Shown here one piece after another: positions 31,074 to 39,018 of a DNA stretch of 39,018 nucleotides. The stretch covers positions 1 through 39,018 of the forward strand of contig CALNBV010000116.1 in assembly GCA_937874515.1 (NCBI GenBank), given 5' to 3'. This DNA comes from an uncultured Paenibacillaceae bacterium (GTDB lineage: Bacteria > Bacillota > Bacilli > Aneurinibacillales > Aneurinibacillaceae). The translations under genes and the position numbers were made by a program. Positions within the stretch are counted from its first letter, which is position 1, and every line of letters begins with the position of its first letter. The notes below the pieces were generated by a model that saw nothing but the letters and a program-made list of their open reading frames with translations, did no database searches and was not told where the DNA came from.

Positions 31074-31565
31074 CTAAAACAATGAAAACCATGCTGTATT
31101 ATCTGGAATAAATGGTTCTTCATTATGGCCAGATTCAATTGTCAAAGTCCATTTTGTATGGTCAAACTCCTTCATCCCGTTCTGCAGGATGATTAATTCC
31201 TTTTCTGTTGGCAAACTTGCGTTTTCAATATAAATGCCTTTAGAAGAAAAATATTCTTCCAGTGAGGCGAACTGTTCATTAATCGGAATGGTAAAACTCA
31301 TATCAGAACCCGAAAAGGACAAGCCCCCTGGAATAATAGATGTATGAATATGAAAATTTTGATCCATAAACACCGTAATCATTTGAGCCATACGAGGGGT
31401 TATTTCAAGGGTTTCACCACAAAACATACATTTATAATGCTCTATGAACAAAGTTGATAAATCTTCTTTATAGTAACCTGTTTTACTAGGAGCTGAAGAA
31501 AATGAATTCTGTTTTAATTTTTCTTCACAACATTTACATCCAATCACTAAAATGGATTTTTTCAT
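31074..31565 (-). CDS. Unknown protein with a four-cysteine zinc motif
   Basis: 163 residues; GAGGTGAG before the ATG at 31565. CKCC near residues 10-13 and CMFC at about 46-49 probably bind one zinc. The rest is mixed, with TPRMAQMITVFMDQNFHIHT. Not recognised. Alone on the minus strand, convergent with the Mrr operon. Confidence 0.7.
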   Translation of the reverse strand: MKKSILVIGCKCCEEKLKQNSFSSAPSKTGYYKEDLSTLFIEHYKCMFCGETLEITPRMAQMITVFMDQNFHIHTSIIPGGLSFSGSDMSFTIPINEQFASLEEYFSSKGIYIENASLPTEKELIILQNGMKEFDHTKWTLTIESGHNEEPFIPDNTAWFSLF

Positions 31566-31615
31566 ATAAATAACTCACCTCACACTTTTATTATAAATCC
31601 TTTTCGTGGAAAGTA

Positions 31616-31709
31616 TTGCTTTTTAATACTTATATTGTTATACTATGTTTAGTTTAAAACATTTCCTTTTGTATTTTTACTAAAAGCTCTGTTGGAGCTT
31701 TTTTTTTTG
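31616..31709 (+). ncRNA. Candidate short transcript of about 58 nt
   Basis: TTGCTT (31616-31621), 17 bases and TATACT (31639-31644) form a promoter; AAAAGCTC/GAGCTTTT (31682-31702) with ten T forms a terminator. No reading frame lies between. A small RNA, possibly regulatory, is the plain reading. Confidence 0.45.
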
Positions 31710-31914
31710 ACTTTTTTAGCTTTTTTAAATTTAATTAAGTTTCCCCATTATGAGCTTTTCCAAATAAAAGTAACCTTAAACCATTAATTTAAAAGAATTG
31801 GTGGTTTTTTTATTTTTATTTAATTTGTTAAATAAATAAAAAATATTAAATTAGTTATATTATTTACATATGTTATTTTATTTAATATAATTAAATTAAT
31901 TAATAGCCTAAATT
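31710..31914 (+). other. Very AT-rich gene-free stretch with a terminator
   Basis: About 205 bases almost without G or C. AAACCA (31778-31783) pairs with TGGTTT (31802-31807), followed by T, giving a second terminator after the one at 31682. The stretch 31811-31905 is nearly pure A/T and could be an easily melted site or simply a promoter region for the operon at 31945; no -35/-10 pair stands out. Confidence 0.45.
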
Positions 31915-31944
31915 TTGGTACGGAAGGGAGTGAATGATAGAAAC

Positions 31945-32208
31945 GTGAATGAAGCAGTAAAAAAGTATAAACAAGTAAGAATTACCGTGGAAGAAGAACG
32001 CCTTATTAGATTTTTAAGAGAATCAAGTTTCAACGAATTAATACCAGGTCTAATAGTCGCTCAACAAGCCATATTGCCAGTTTCCGAGACGATTTGGCGA
32101 GAACTAAGGGAATTAACCTTTAGCTTAGAAAGTGCAGCTAGAATGGGCAATAAAGAGCTTGTAGAGTGTCAGAAAAGAGCCGAAGAAATATTAAAAACAC
32201 TTAAATAA
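31945..32208 (+). CDS. Helical unknown protein, first gene of the S1/AbrB operon
   Basis: 87 residues from the GTG at 31945 (GGGAG 14 bases upstream); GTG at 31930 and TTG at 31915 are alternatives with poorer context. All helical: TVEEERLIRFLRESSFNEL, then SETIWRELRELTFSLESAAR. Not recognised. Sixteen bases separate it from the S1-domain gene. Confidence 0.6.
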   Translation: MNEAVKKYKQVRITVEEERLIRFLRESSFNELIPGLIVAQQAILPVSETIWRELRELTFSLESAARMGNKELVECQKRAEEILKTLK

Positions 32209-32224
32209 GGAAGGAGAAACAAAA

Positions 32225-33046
32225 ATGGCTGAATTAGATGTAATGAACTTTTTAATCGAGGGCTTCGATCCCAGTAAGATAAAAGAAGATGAAACGGAAA
32301 AATCCTGGAAAGAGGTTATCGGGGCATATCAAAACGAAAAAATCCTTCAATCGGAATTACGGGGGATTGAAAAAGTAAAAAATACTCAATGTGCAATTAT
32401 TCAATACGGGCCATTAAAAGGCTACATACCTATTGAAGAATCTGGCTACAAAGATGTGAATCAAATTAGAAGCATGACCGGACAATCAATCTTATTCAAA
32501 GTGGTGAAATACGATAAAGAAAATAACATTTTTATTGCATCTCGAAAAAAAGCCCAGGAACAAATAGCTGAAATTACTTTACGAAAAATCAGTGTGGACG
32601 ATATAATTCCATGCGTAGTACGCCTTGTATCTTCCACGTTGGTCGTTGGTGATATTGGAGGAATCCAAGTACGCATCCCCGTAGAGGAAATGAGTTATGG
32701 TTGGGTAGATGATCTTCACGACATTGCAAAAGTTGGGGATCACCTGAAAGTAAAAGTCATAAACATTGATAAAGAAAATAAAAATGTGAAAGTTTCTGCA
32801 AAGGCAGCCATGCCTAATCCGTATCCAGATTGTACGAAAAGATTTATAGTCCGTGGTGAATATTTCGGTACTGTTTCAGGTGTTCGTGATTATGGGATTT
32901 TTATTAATTTAGAACCTGGCGTTGATAGCCTCGCACCCCATTTGAAATTTGAAAATGTAAAAAAAGGCGATAAAGTTTTAGTGAAAATCCTGCAAGTAGA
33001 CATAAAGAAAGAACAAATCCGGTCTAAAATCGTAAGAATTTTATAA
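32225..33046 (+). CDS. S1-domain RNA-binding protein
   Basis: 273 residues; AAGGAAGGAG before the ATG. At least two OB-fold S1-like units: one about 55-115 (CAIIQYGPLKGYIPIEESGY, then ILFKVVKYDKENNIFIASRK) and a clearer one at the end (YFGTVSGVRDYGIFINLEPG, then GDKVLVKILQVD). A middle segment (IQVRIPVEEMSYG, LKVKVINIDKENKNVKVSAK) is a third, diverged copy. S1 domains bind single-stranded RNA. On a plasmid it may act on translation or antisense control. It lies in an operon with a winged-helix protein and an AbrB regulator. Confidence 0.85.
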   Translation: MAELDVMNFLIEGFDPSKIKEDETEKSWKEVIGAYQNEKILQSELRGIEKVKNTQCAIIQYGPLKGYIPIEESGYKDVNQIRSMTGQSILFKVVKYDKENNIFIASRKKAQEQIAEITLRKISVDDIIPCVVRLVSSTLVVGDIGGIQVRIPVEEMSYGWVDDLHDIAKVGDHLKVKVINIDKENKNVKVSAKAAMPNPYPDCTKRFIVRGEYFGTVSGVRDYGIFINLEPGVDSLAPHLKFENVKKGDKVLVKILQVDIKKEQIRSKIVRIL

Positions 33047-33061
33047 AGGACGACAGAGTGA

Positions 33062-33805
33062 ATGAATACCACTACCCTTCAATCACTTAGTTCTTTCTCA
33101 ATCAAGCACAAGTGGATGTTAAATTGGGAAAGAGTGGCTTCTAATCATCAAAAAGGGGTTATTTATGAAATAAGCAAGAAAGAAAAAAAAGCATTAGAAG
33201 CCATTGCCTCAGTCGGTGTTATTGGGGGATTGCAATTATCTCGCCTTTTTCATTTAGATAAAAAACAAATTTCTAAAATGGTCTATCAAAGAAAAATTAT
33301 TCGTCATGAAATCATTAGAAATAAAATAGCTATCCCAGTATATACCCTTGGTTCTACTGGGATAGCTAAAATCGCACCAAGAAATATAGAAAACTATTGG
33401 TTTGAATACAAAAAAGAAGATTTGTTAAAAAGACTTACCTTTTTTCAATTCTTCGAACTCTTTCCTAAAGAAATCGCACGGATCGCTCCTGCCCCCAAAC
33501 CATTTTCAGGAACAATTTACGTTAATAAAACACCTTTTTACATTTATGTATCCAGGGGAAAATTAGATGATTTGCTATTGTTTCTAAAATACGGGCCATT
33601 TCATGAACGTATGATGATTATTTCAGAAAACCTGGAAGATTTAAAACCTCTGGATCTGTATGTGAAAGATTTGAAAATTAGGGCCACTACCGATGCAGAC
33701 TTAAAAAAAGGATTTCAAAACGCTTTTTATTTACCTATACTAAACAAAATAACAAATACCATTGAATGGACTGCGGAATCGGTTATAAGGGGAAAACAAA
33801 AGTGA
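33062..33805 (+). CDS. Winged-helix protein (replication-relaxation-like)
   Basis: 247 residues from the ATG at 33062, with AAGGACG upstream. About 35-100 is a winged helix: SKKEKKALEAIASVGVIGGL, LSRLFHLDKKQISKMVYQR and a wing (IAIPVYTLGSTG). The rest is mixed, with a beta-rich middle (SGTIYVNKTPFYIYVSRGK). The plan resembles the replication-relaxation family found on Gram-positive plasmids and conjugative elements, which assists plasmid replication or mobilisation; the match is moderate. Its stop overlaps the AbrB start by four bases (GTGA). Confidence 0.6.
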   Translation: MNTTTLQSLSSFSIKHKWMLNWERVASNHQKGVIYEISKKEKKALEAIASVGVIGGLQLSRLFHLDKKQISKMVYQRKIIRHEIIRNKIAIPVYTLGSTGIAKIAPRNIENYWFEYKKEDLLKRLTFFQFFELFPKEIARIAPAPKPFSGTIYVNKTPFYIYVSRGKLDDLLLFLKYGPFHERMMIISENLEDLKPLDLYVKDLKIRATTDADLKKGFQNAFYLPILNKITNTIEWTAESVIRGKQK

Positions 33806-34038
33806 AAGCAACAGGCATAGTACGTCCAGTAGATCAACTCGGTAGAATTGTTTTGCCAAAAAGCCTGAGGAAAAACCTAGATATAAAAGTTGATGATCCT
33901 ATTGAGATCTTTGTAGAAGATGAATACATTATCCTTCAAAAATATTATCCAAAATGTATCTTTTGCGAATCAAAAGAAAATGTTAAGCCATTCAAGAATA
34001 GGTATATTTGCCAAGATTGTATTGAAAAATTATCTTAA
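33802..34038 (+). CDS. AbrB-family regulator with C-terminal zinc motif
   Basis: 78 residues from a GTG at 33802, with AAGGGG eight bases upstream; the longer frame from 33766 lies inside the previous gene. VRPVDQLGRIVLPKSLRKNL is the AbrB/SpoVT swapped-hairpin signature. After it come CIFC and CQDC, an added zinc ribbon. AbrB proteins are transition-state DNA-binding regulators; plasmid copies often control transfer or copy genes. Overlap with the upstream gene implies coupled translation. Confidence 0.92.
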   Translation: MKATGIVRPVDQLGRIVLPKSLRKNLDIKVDDPIEIFVEDEYIILQKYYPKCIFCESKENVKPFKNRYICQDCIEKLS

Positions 34039-34048
34039 ACCATAAATA

Positions 34049-34078
34049 AGACTGCCTTTTCATATTGGCAGCCTTTTT
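34049..34078 (+). terminator. Terminator after the AbrB gene
   Basis: AGACTGCC pairs with GGCAGCCT (one mismatch), then five T. It also stands between convergent transcripts. Confidence 0.7.
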
Positions 34079-34086
34079 ATTTTAAT

Positions 34087-34482
34087 TTAAACATACGCTT
34101 TATAACGTGAAGATTTACCTGTAATTGTCCTATACATAAAAGTTACAATATGAATTAATGAAAAGATAGGAGAAAAGGACCATGCTACCATAAGTATCAA
34201 TAAATAAAATGGAATGACAGGAACAATATAAAACGAGTCATCACCTATTTTGCGTTTGTATTCTTGATTTTTCAACTCAAGAGATTTCATAGTTCTGAAT
34301 CCAAAAGGAATACCAAACACCCAAATACCTACTACCCAGGCCAGTATACGGATTTCAGTTACATCTAAACGACCAAATTCCATAAGTTCATTGATAGCAA
34401 AATCCTCAAATTTTACCCCACAAAAAATGCCTAAAATAAGTGGAATCGTAAAAGTATTAAAAAAGTCTTTAATTATTTTCAA
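34087..34482 (-). CDS. Membrane protein with three or four helices
   Basis: 131 residues from a TTG at 34482, with GGAGGG six bases upstream; the ATG at 34503 lies before that site. Hydrophobic helices at about 10-24, 48-68 and 90-122 (the last long enough for two), separated by basic loops (KNQEYKRKIGDD). Not recognised. It overlaps the end of the topB gene by 14 bases and so belongs to the transfer operon. Confidence 0.7.
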   Translation of the reverse strand: MKIIKDFFNTFTIPLILGIFCGVKFEDFAINELMEFGRLDVTEIRILAWVVGIWVFGIPFGFRTMKSLELKNQEYKRKIGDDSFYIVPVIPFYLLILMVAWSFSPIFSLIHIVTFMYRTITGKSSRYKAYV

Positions 34483-36667
34483 CGACAACCCTCCTAAATT
34501 CAAATTCTATTTTTTCATTCTTTAATACTAAATGAGCATCGAATTCTTTTTTTCCTTTAAAACCTTTAATTATGCCTGTTTTTCCTTTTTCACATAAATT
34601 CTTTATTTGAGCTTTAGTAATCTTCTTTCCCAGGATTTCTTTTTGGAATGTCTGTTTACAACCATTTTTAAACTCAGTACAACCATAAAAAGTTTTACGA
34701 TCCACGATTCCTCCCTTTTTACATGAAGGGCATTGAGCTATAAAATCAACAGAATTAATTTCTTTAACTTGCTGCTGAACATCTAATTGTTTAACATCTT
34801 TTGTAGCCTCGTCAATGAGTTTTCTAACAAAGAGAATTGTATTTTGAATAAATGTATCTTTTGATTTTTTTCCTTCTCCTATTTGCTTAAGAAATAATTC
34901 CCATTTTGCCGTCATTTCTGGTTTTGATAATAAAGTACCCTCAACAGCCTGACAAAGAATTATTCCTTTAGGAGTGATACTTACAATATTTTTCTTTACT
35001 TCGATATAATTTCTTGATTTTAAATTCTCAATAATGCTAGCCCTAGTCGCTTCCGTCCCAAGGCCTTCTATTTCCTTTAAGATATTTTTTTCCTCTTCCT
35101 CTAATTCCGGATCTGAACAATTCTTCATCACATTTATTAGTTGCCCCTCTGTATATCGCCTCGGGGGCTGTGTCATGCCCTTTTTAGTACTTACTAAGCC
35201 CTTACAATTCATTCCTTGTTTTACTGGTGGAAGAATCCCTGAATCTTCATCGGTTTTTTCTTCTTCACTTTCTGGATCCTGCCGATATAGTTCTTTCCAT
35301 CCCAGATCCTTTTCTATTTTTCCTTTTGTAAAAAAGTCTAATTGATTCAGTTCAGTTATAATAGTTGTTTCTTCGTATTGGTAAATCCTATGGAACATCC
35401 CAAGTGTACTTTTTATGATTTCAAAATAGATATTTTTTTGTTCAGTAGATAAACTATTTAAAGTTTCCTGGTTAGGAATATTTCGGGTCGGCACAATTGC
35501 ATAATGTTCCTGGACAAATTTACCATTAACGAAATTCTTATTTGGCTCTAAGGTGGCTGGAGTAAAAGGTTGATTGATAACTTGCTGATACTGCGTTACC
35601 CGTTCTTTTATGTAAGTAAACTCATTTTCTGTGATGTATTGGGTATCGGTCCTGGGATAAGTAACTAACTTTAGTGGGCTATCATAGAGGCTCTGTACAA
35701 CTTCTAAAACCTTGCTAGGGCTATATTTATACTTACGGTTAACCAAAGACTGTAATGAGGATAAAGAATGTAATTTAGGGGCCTTCTGTTGCTTTACAGC
35801 CACATCTACCGTTTTAATGTTGCCAGGTATAGATTGGCCCAAGCCAATATGGTGTTTTTTCATTAAATCTTGAACTTCTTGTTCTGAATTAAATTTTTCC
35901 TTGATCTTTCCTTTATACTCTCCAACTGTTGTGTTGAATGTTGCTTCAATTTCATAAAACGGTTCGGATTTAAAATTTTTAATAGCTTGCTGCCGGTCAT
36001 AAATTAATTTTAGAGCCGGAGTTTGAACTCTCCCAACCGAAAATTGTAATTTCTTCATGTTTATACCATTAATATCCGGAAAAGATTCTTTGAATTTTTG
36101 CTGTAAAAGCAGCGTATACAATCTGCTAAAATTCATACCTACTAGCCAATCAGATATTTGTCGGGCCTGTGCTTCTTCAGCATAGGGCAAAAATAATTTA
36201 CCATCTTTCAAATTTTGAAAACCTCGTCTAACTTCCTGTACCTCTAAACTATTAATCCAAAGGCGTTTTCTAGGCTTATGAGAAGCCCCTGCTTGACTTA
36301 TAATAAGATCCCCTATCAATTCACCTTCCCTATCAGGATCTGTAGCCACAATCACATGATCTGCCTGTTTTAATAGATCCCTAACTATTTTGAATTGCTT
36401 TGCAGTATTTTTTGAAACTTTGTAATTAAATTTGTCTGGAAGAATAGGTAATAAAGATAAATCCCATCTTTTCCATTCTTCTTTATATTCATGTGGTTCC
36501 TTCAGCTCAACTAAATGTCCAATTCCCCAGGTAAGCTTTGCTCCCTGGGGAAAGATTGAACAAGGAAGGATCTCATAGAATCCCTCATGTCTTTTAACTC
36601 TTTCAAAGGCCTCACTAAAGGCCTTTGCTTGGCTCGGCTTCTCGGCAAGGCAAACTGTGTTTTCCAT
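34469..36667 (-). CDS. topB: DNA topoisomerase III (TopB-like, type IA)
   Basis: 732 residues. Toprim domain with E9 in LAEKPSQAKAF and D110-x-D112-x-E114 in ATDPDREGE; active-site tyrosine Y337 in VTYPRTDTQY; SVGRVQTPALK is the family gate motif. The C-terminal end has a zinc ribbon (CPSC, GCTEFKNGC) and a topo C-terminal repeat. It relaxes and decatenates DNA using single-strand passage; plasmid copies in Gram-positive conjugative elements are thought to separate daughter plasmids and assist transfer. GGAGGCG lies 13 bases before the ATG, inside the end of the coupling-protein gene, so they are co-transcribed. Confidence 0.95.
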   Translation of the reverse strand: MENTVCLAEKPSQAKAFSEAFERVKRHEGFYEILPCSIFPQGAKLTWGIGHLVELKEPHEYKEEWKRWDLSLLPILPDKFNYKVSKNTAKQFKIVRDLLKQADHVIVATDPDREGELIGDLIISQAGASHKPRKRLWINSLEVQEVRRGFQNLKDGKLFLPYAEEAQARQISDWLVGMNFSRLYTLLLQQKFKESFPDINGINMKKLQFSVGRVQTPALKLIYDRQQAIKNFKSEPFYEIEATFNTTVGEYKGKIKEKFNSEQEVQDLMKKHHIGLGQSIPGNIKTVDVAVKQQKAPKLHSLSSLQSLVNRKYKYSPSKVLEVVQSLYDSPLKLVTYPRTDTQYITENEFTYIKERVTQYQQVINQPFTPATLEPNKNFVNGKFVQEHYAIVPTRNIPNQETLNSLSTEQKNIYFEIIKSTLGMFHRIYQYEETTIITELNQLDFFTKGKIEKDLGWKELYRQDPESEEEKTDEDSGILPPVKQGMNCKGLVSTKKGMTQPPRRYTEGQLINVMKNCSDPELEEEEKNILKEIEGLGTEATRASIIENLKSRNYIEVKKNIVSITPKGIILCQAVEGTLLSKPEMTAKWELFLKQIGEGKKSKDTFIQNTILFVRKLIDEATKDVKQLDVQQQVKEINSVDFIAQCPSCKKGGIVDRKTFYGCTEFKNGCKQTFQKEILGKKITKAQIKNLCEKGKTGIIKGFKGKKEFDAHLVLKNEKIEFEFRRVVVENN

Positions 36668-36669
36668 AT

Positions 36670-38772
36670 TTAACCTGTCGCCTCCTGAGTTGTTTTATTT
36701 TTATCTAACATTTCAGCAATAATATTCATAAAATCATCTTCACCTATATCTTCAATTTGGTTCACTTTTTCTTGTTCAATCTCGATTTCTTTTAAGTCAT
36801 TTTCAATTTCTTGTATTGATTGTTGAAGTTCTTCCTCTATCCAGAAATCATCAGTTTGATTGAGCTGATGTTCTTCTATACTGGCAGCTATTTCTTCAAT
36901 TTCTTTGAAAATCGGTTCTACTGTTTCTTGAATAGGTTTATCATCTTCAAAACTTTCTTCATCAATTATTTCTTCAATATCTTCTATTGGCTCAACCTCA
37001 TGACTTTCCAAATAGTATTCATCTTCCTGATATAAAGGAGTTGTATAGCCTAATTTTTCACGATACTTAGTATAGTTTTTTAATAAATCAACATAAATTT
37101 CATATTGCCAGGATTTCTCAAGTTCCAATGGATGAAGTCCAGATAAAAAGACATAACAAGTATTTCTTTCTGTTGTTAAAAGCTGTCCTAGAGTTATTAA
37201 AGGTTTTTTTACATATTGTTCTGACGTACTTTTGCTTCCTCCTTTTCCAAGTGAAGTACTTTCAGAACGACTGTTTTGTGAATGCTGAGCTGTAGTATCC
37301 CCTGCTAGTTTCATAAAATACTCAGCTGTTTTAGTATCTTTAGTTCGTAAAAACAAGGTTGTATCATGATTAGAAATAATAGAACGAGCCATTTCAGCTC
37401 CATATCTTTTTTTATCTTCCAACTGTCCAAAGTCTTGAATAATAGTCATCATTGACATTCCTAGACCCCGACAAGTAGCTAAAACTTTCGGATATTTACT
37501 TATAGTTCCTATATTAGCGAATTCATCCATTAAGAAAATGGTTGGGATTGGAAGCTTTGCTCCATGTGGATCCCCAACTCCATTTTCTTCCGCAATATTA
37601 TAAAAAACACTAATTAATTGGTCAAAAAAAGTGGCTGTTAATTGAACAAATGGATTATCATCCATCCGAAGTTTTACATATAAAACTGATTTTTCTTTTT
37701 GAAGATCATAAAAATTAAAATTTCCTGTTTTCGTGAAGTTTGCGATTTTTTTCATCGAAAAAATAGAAATTTGTTGAGCTAGTGTAGCCATAATTCCAGA
37801 CCTAGTGTTTCCAGAAGATAAATTTGCTAATTTAAATAAATGATAAGAAGGATGTTCTTTAGAAAGATTATCTATAACATCATCCAGAAATTCATTTTCT
37901 TTACCTGCCTTTGAAACCAATTCAACAATATGATTCATGTTTGCATCATCATATTCTGTTTTAACATATAGAATAAAAGCTGTAAGAAAAGCGATTGCTG
38001 ATTCACTCCAAAAGTCTCGTTTACCATCCTCTACAGAATTGGAAGCAATATTTTTAGCAAGGCTTCGTGCATCTTCATCATCAAAAACATAATCTAAAGG
38101 ATTATATCGTTCGCAATTTACGAAATTCACAAAATCAATTTGATAAACTTTATATCCCTGGTCACGTTTAATTTGGTGGGTAGCATTATATATTTCACCT
38201 TTTGGATCCGTAACAATTATGGTTTCTTCCGTATGATTCAACATATTAGGAAAAACAAAAGCTTGACCCTTCCCGGAACCAGGAGAACCAATTACCAGCA
38301 CATTTCGGTTATCAATTGTTGTGTTTCTTGGCATTATTAACAGTTCTCTTTTTCCTGGGACTTTACCAACAATAATCCCCTTTTCCATTTTGAAAGAATC
38401 AATAGGATTTTTCTTATATCCGTTTTTCTTTGAAAAAGTCTTATCATCAATAACTTCAGATGGTTTTAACCATTTTGCAGTTCCGTGTATTCCAAATTCA
38501 CTAGCATCCTTATATTTTTTTAACAATATTTCATTTTTGAATGCTTTCAAAAGAAACGCTAGTAAAATAAATGGCAGCACAATCATTATTTTTTGTAAAT
38601 TAGGATCTGCCATTATAAATGAATAGGTTGCTGAAGGAGCTAACAAAACTTCGTTTAAAGGCCCTCCTTTTCCTAATAACGAATAAAACAACGACATAAT
38701 AAGATAACTTCCACCAATACTTAATAGAAAACACATAAATATTGGTTTCCACGCATTTTTCTTAAACTCCAT
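36670..38772 (-). CDS. Type IV secretion coupling protein (VirD4/TraG family)
   Basis: 700 residues from the ATG at 38772, with GGGAGG seven bases upstream (an ATG two codons earlier is too close). Two membrane helices (about 12-34 and 62-76), then a RecA-like motor: Walker A GSPGSGKG (162-169), a VTDPKGEIYN motif, Walker B TIFLMDEFAN with D416 and E417, and a VLATCRGLGMS segment. The last 110 residues are very acidic (E/D/I-rich), an unusual tail that could bind basic relaxosome partners. These ATPases link the relaxase-bound strand to the transfer channel. TopB follows with two bases between stop and start. Confidence 0.95.
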   Translation of the reverse strand: MEFKKNAWKPIFMCFLLSIGGSYLIMSLFYSLLGKGGPLNEVLLAPSATYSFIMADPNLQKIMIVLPFILLAFLLKAFKNEILLKKYKDASEFGIHGTAKWLKPSEVIDDKTFSKKNGYKKNPIDSFKMEKGIIVGKVPGKRELLIMPRNTTIDNRNVLVIGSPGSGKGQAFVFPNMLNHTEETIIVTDPKGEIYNATHQIKRDQGYKVYQIDFVNFVNCERYNPLDYVFDDEDARSLAKNIASNSVEDGKRDFWSESAIAFLTAFILYVKTEYDDANMNHIVELVSKAGKENEFLDDVIDNLSKEHPSYHLFKLANLSSGNTRSGIMATLAQQISIFSMKKIANFTKTGNFNFYDLQKEKSVLYVKLRMDDNPFVQLTATFFDQLISVFYNIAEENGVGDPHGAKLPIPTIFLMDEFANIGTISKYPKVLATCRGLGMSMMTIIQDFGQLEDKKRYGAEMARSIISNHDTTLFLRTKDTKTAEYFMKLAGDTTAQHSQNSRSESTSLGKGGSKSTSEQYVKKPLITLGQLLTTERNTCYVFLSGLHPLELEKSWQYEIYVDLLKNYTKYREKLGYTTPLYQEDEYYLESHEVEPIEDIEEIIDEESFEDDKPIQETVEPIFKEIEEIAASIEEHQLNQTDDFWIEEELQQSIQEIENDLKEIEIEQEKVNQIEDIGEDDFMNIIAEMLDKNKTTQEATG

Positions 38773-38784
38773 TACCATTCCTCC

Positions 38785-39018
38785 CTAATAAATTTCTGGT
38801 CCATTTAAGCCCTGGTTTTTCCTTCGCTTACGTTTCTTGGTTGGATCCCTATCCTTAGCATATTTTCGTTCTTCGGCTGCTCTATGGGCTGATTCTAATG
38901 CCTCAAATAACCCATTCACCATGCTCTTACCGTAATAATGTTGAGCTTCATTTTTAAAATCATTATTTGGTCCTCTATTTCGTTCCCATTCCTGATACTT
39001 TTGTTTTTCTTGTTGATA
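38785..39018 (-). CDS. C-terminal end of a transfer-region protein, cut by the window edge
   Basis: 77 residues of a minus-strand frame that runs off the right edge and ends at TAG 38785-38787, 12 bases before the coupling-protein start. The visible part is charged and helical (YQQEKQKYQEWERNRG; LFEALESAHRAAEERKY) and ends in a basic cluster KKRKRRKNQG. Position before the coupling protein fits a relaxase or relaxosome protein, but no catalytic motif is inside the window. Confidence 0.6.
   Translation of the reverse strand, partial: YQQEKQKYQEWERNRGPNNDFKNEAQHYYGKSMVNGLFEALESAHRAAEERKYAKDRDPTKKRKRRKNQGLNGPEIY

Noticed and set aside
35034..35345. Plus-strand 103-codon frame inside topB
   Set aside because: Antisense shadow of a well-conserved gene.

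Overview
The window looks like part of a large, low-GC conjugative plasmid (or a related integrative element) from a Bacillaceae host. The signs are strong AGGAGG-type ribosome binding sites, frequent TTG/GTG starts, families typical of Bacillus plasmids (YolD-like, DUF5348, dimeric dUTPase, DUF3970, AbrB), sigma-A promoters, and a VirD4/TraG coupling protein beside topoisomerase III. No chromosomal housekeeping genes, rRNA, tRNA or CRISPR array were seen. No replication initiator could be named with confidence.

Layout. 1-2237 holds small plus-strand genes including a dimeric dUTPase. 2300-9104 is a defence and repair hotspot: a YolD-like gene with an SOS-like box, a scrap resembling an HsdR N-terminus, a 1,579-residue single-chain type ISP restriction-modification enzyme with an open tail after its stop, and a homing-endonuclease-repeat protein. 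9214-13460 has a serine recombinase with candidate binding sites, then many tiny genes (miniproteins, membrane peptides, a frameshifted gene, a lipoprotein). 13543-16290 is a minus-strand block of unknown genes. 16362-16596 carries six iteron-like repeats.

16785-20705 encodes an XRE repressor followed by a DUF2325 coiled-coil protein, a zinc-ribbon nuclease and a DUF3895-like protein. Around 20971-21608 there is a minus-strand miniprotein gene, a paired operator and a candidate structured RNA of about 330 nt. 21683-25697 is a DUF6744-like / MoxR ATPase / two membrane miniproteins / VWA module resembling RavA-ViaA. 25738-27869 carries a DUF3560 protein, small proteins and a ribbon-helix-helix-like protein that seems to start at ATA. 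28254-31027 contains an ASCH protein, a KfrA-like coiled coil under repeated GGTTAAC sites, a membrane-anchored Mrr nuclease and small proteins. 31945-34038 is an operon (helical protein, S1 RNA-binding protein, winged-helix protein, AbrB regulator). 34087-39018 on the minus strand is the transfer end: membrane protein, TopB, VirD4-type coupling protein and the tail of another gene.

Two regulatory themes link distant parts. An operator of form TACAA-N6-TTGTA overlaps the promoters of the XRE gene and of two paralogous miniprotein genes at 10025 and 20971. A short motif close to CCYTYCAGCCCMTTA occurs at least eight times between genes. All functional statements are from reading the sequence; no database search was run.
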